64,000 nt of DNA from Eleftheria terrae (GTDB taxonomy: Bacteria > Pseudomonadota > Gammaproteobacteria > Burkholderiales > Burkholderiaceae_C), in contig NZ_CP106952.1 of assembly GCF_030419005.1 (NCBI RefSeq), forward strand, positions 372,001-436,000, in the 5' to 3' direction. Positions 62,828 to 64,000 of this stretch are shown piece after piece. The notes beneath the pieces are model-generated. The model saw only the letters and a program-made list of their open reading frames with translations. It was not told where the DNA came from and did no database searches. Every line of letters starts with the position of its first letter. The stretch's first letter is position 1. Made by a program: the position numbers and the translations under genes.

Positions 62828-63218
62828 TCGCCCGCGATGGGGGCCGGCCGGCGCCACAGCGCCGCCTGCGAGGCGGGGCGGCGGGCCCGGCGGGCTGCGA
62901 GGGCCTCTGCAACTTTGACAGTCGTCGGCCTCCCGACTGTCATAGTTCTTGCGTTTGACAGGGGGATGGACGACATTTCCACGAACCTTGAGCCATGCGT
63001 CGTGGGCCAGGCCGTTTGCCACCATCAAGCCGTCCCTTCCTGCCCAGCCGAACCCGCGGCCTGCCAGGTGCCGCTTCCCCTTCCCGACACGATGAGCCGA
63101 CGGCGCCGGCCGTCGCAGTGGCCGTCATCGAGGCATGCGGCGGGCCTGTCGCGAAGGGAATGACTGAACCAACGACATCAGGACGTTCGATGGGGAAGCG
63201 GTCGACCTATTGAGGAAG
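62828..63218. other. intergenic region with promoter-like palindrome
   Basis: About 390 bases between the regulator and the sensor-like gene. The notable element is the palindrome/promoter at 62915-62942. A small frame ending at 63213 has no supported start. Confidence 0.45.
62915..62942 (+). promoter_or_regulatory. promoter candidate overlapped by an inverted repeat
   Basis: TTGACA (62915-62920) is followed after 17 bases by TGTCAT (62938-62943, four of six). The same span is a perfect inverted repeat with arms TGACAGTCG (62916-62924) and CGACTGTCA (62934-62942). A repressor or activator binding there would cover the promoter directly. Confidence 0.6.
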
Positions 63219-64000
63219 ATGGCTCTTGCGCCCGTGCTCGGCAGTCTGTCCTGCCTGGGCGCAGCGGCGACCCCGGCAAGCCCGGCAGACGCCGGGCCGG
63301 TGGAACCGCTGGTGGTGGAAGTCGCTGGCCGTGCCGCACCATCTTCTCCTCACCTTGATGCGGCACACAAGGTCGCGTCCTTCGCTGGCCCCTTTGGCTG
63401 TCCTGCCGCAGGCGGTGAAAGGATGCGCTGGTGGGGCAGTCGCTGCAGCGACCTGTCCCCGGCGCGCTGGCGTGAGCCGTACAGGCCCCCGCATCTGCTG
63501 CTCGCCAGCGCCGAGGGCGGCGCCTGCCTGGCGGTGCGGGGGCGGGTGATGCCGGCGCCCGCGGCCGCAGAGTGGCCGGAACCCCTGGCGGTCGATGGTT
63601 GTCCTTGGCCACGGGCCAGAGGCAGCGGCATCACCGCGGCCGACCCGCAGGGCAGCGTGGAAGACAAGAGGCGGCTGCAAGCGCCAGGTGCGCGGGACGT
63701 CCTCGCGATGGAGGCGCTGGCAAGAGGGGCGAGCGCGATCCCGCTGTTGTCAGGCAGCGCCGAGCTGCGCACGCCGGCGGCTTGGACGACCGACAGCGGC
63801 ACCTGGTGGTCCGCGACGCCCCTGGTGGACGGCAGAGGCCCCGCTGCCACCCGCCTGCGGATCGATCTGCACCGGCTGTACCTGGCTGCCGGGCTGTTGG
63901 CGGTGACGCATCTGACGCTCATTGGCGTGCTGGTCCGGGAGCGACTCAGGCGCCTTCGCGCGCACCAGGAGCTGCAAGGCCTGCGGGCGCAAGTGGTGCA
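63219..64000 (+). CDS. membrane sensor-like protein, cut by the right edge
   Basis: An open frame of at least 260 codons runs off the window. An N-terminal hydrophobic stretch (LAPVLGSLSCLGAAATPA) is followed by a periplasmic region (to about residue 220) with several Trp and Cys residues. A transmembrane helix (LYLAAGLLAVTHLTLIGVLV, about 222-241) and a charged coiled linker (RERLRRLRAHQELQGLRA) follow. This layout is that of a membrane sensor kinase or similar receptor, and the nearby orphan FixJ regulator supports it. The catalytic part would lie beyond 64000. Start choice is uncertain: ATG 63219 or TTG 63210. Confidence 0.6.
   Translation, partial: MALAPVLGSLSCLGAAATPASPADAGPVEPLVVEVAGRAAPSSPHLDAAHKVASFAGPFGCPAAGGERMRWWGSRCSDLSPARWREPYRPPHLLLASAEGGACLAVRGRVMPAPAAAEWPEPLAVDGCPWPRARGSGITAADPQGSVEDKRRLQAPGARDVLAMEALARGASAIPLLSGSAELRTPAAWTTDSGTWWSATPLVDGRGPAATRLRIDLHRLYLAAGLLAVTHLTLIGVLVRERLRRLRAHQELQGLRAQVV

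Noticed and set aside
62995..63213. Small plus-strand frame ending just before the sensor-like gene
   Set aside because: No ribosome site and low-complexity product; likely leader sequence.

Overview
This window is a contiguous piece of a very GC-rich chromosome (roughly 70% G+C, strong G/C bias at third codon positions). Its gene content (RhlE-type helicase, SlyX, FixJ-type regulators, DUF3141/acetate kinase cluster, large secreted chitinases) suggests a free-living betaproteobacterium of the order Burkholderiales, probably near the Leptothrix/Rubrivivax/Roseateles group. The placement is inferred from protein style, not from a marker search. No rRNA, tRNA, CRISPR array, insertion sequence or phage gene was recognised.

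Layout. (a) 1-9 kb: a cut-off sugar mutarotase, a small unknown protein, a GFA-family protein, a tight three-gene set (helical-repeat protein, PcfJ-like protein, DUF1266 protein) followed by a small stand-alone protein with a zinc-deaminase signature, then an RhlE-like helicase and SlyX. (b) 9.6-18.6 kb: a secreted subtilase with a PPC domain and several single genes (BON protein, DTW-domain tRNA modification enzyme, NYN/LOTUS-type RNA-binding protein, L,D-transpeptidase). (c) 19-25 kb: two large secreted GH18 chitinases in tandem, preceded by an unusual leader with an operator-like inverted repeat, a small ORF and a terminator-like hairpin. (d) 25-41 kb: a complete catecholate siderophore system. 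A receptor and an MFS exporter are transcribed leftwards. Nine overlapping genes are transcribed rightwards from a shared promoter region with two Fur-box-like palindromes. The single NRPS module has an acidic substrate pocket that suggests a basic amino acid. (e) 41-46 kb: a secreted protein with two CBM21-like domains, the DUF2950/DUF3300 pair and a DUF3943 membrane protein. (f) 46.1-56.0 kb: a compact nine-gene run joining acyl/acetyl metabolism (DUF3141 hydrolase, phosphotransacetylase, acetate kinase, FabI-type reductase) to an RRM-like protein, an unknown protein and an envelope export set (DUF3302, HlyD, TolC-like). (g) 56-62.8 kb: a patatin-type outer-membrane autotransporter, a SYLF lipoprotein, a DUF2092 protein, a two-component pair and a divergent second FixJ-type regulator. 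A sensor-like membrane protein runs off the right edge.

How it fits together. Regions (c) and (d) are secretion and scavenging functions: chitin degradation and iron acquisition. Regions (e)-(g) look like one envelope/metabolism stress island under local two-component control. The coupling of PTA-AckA-FabI-DUF3141 to an RRM protein and an export complex is the least explained part of the window. The PcfJ/DUF1266/deaminase set is the second least explained.
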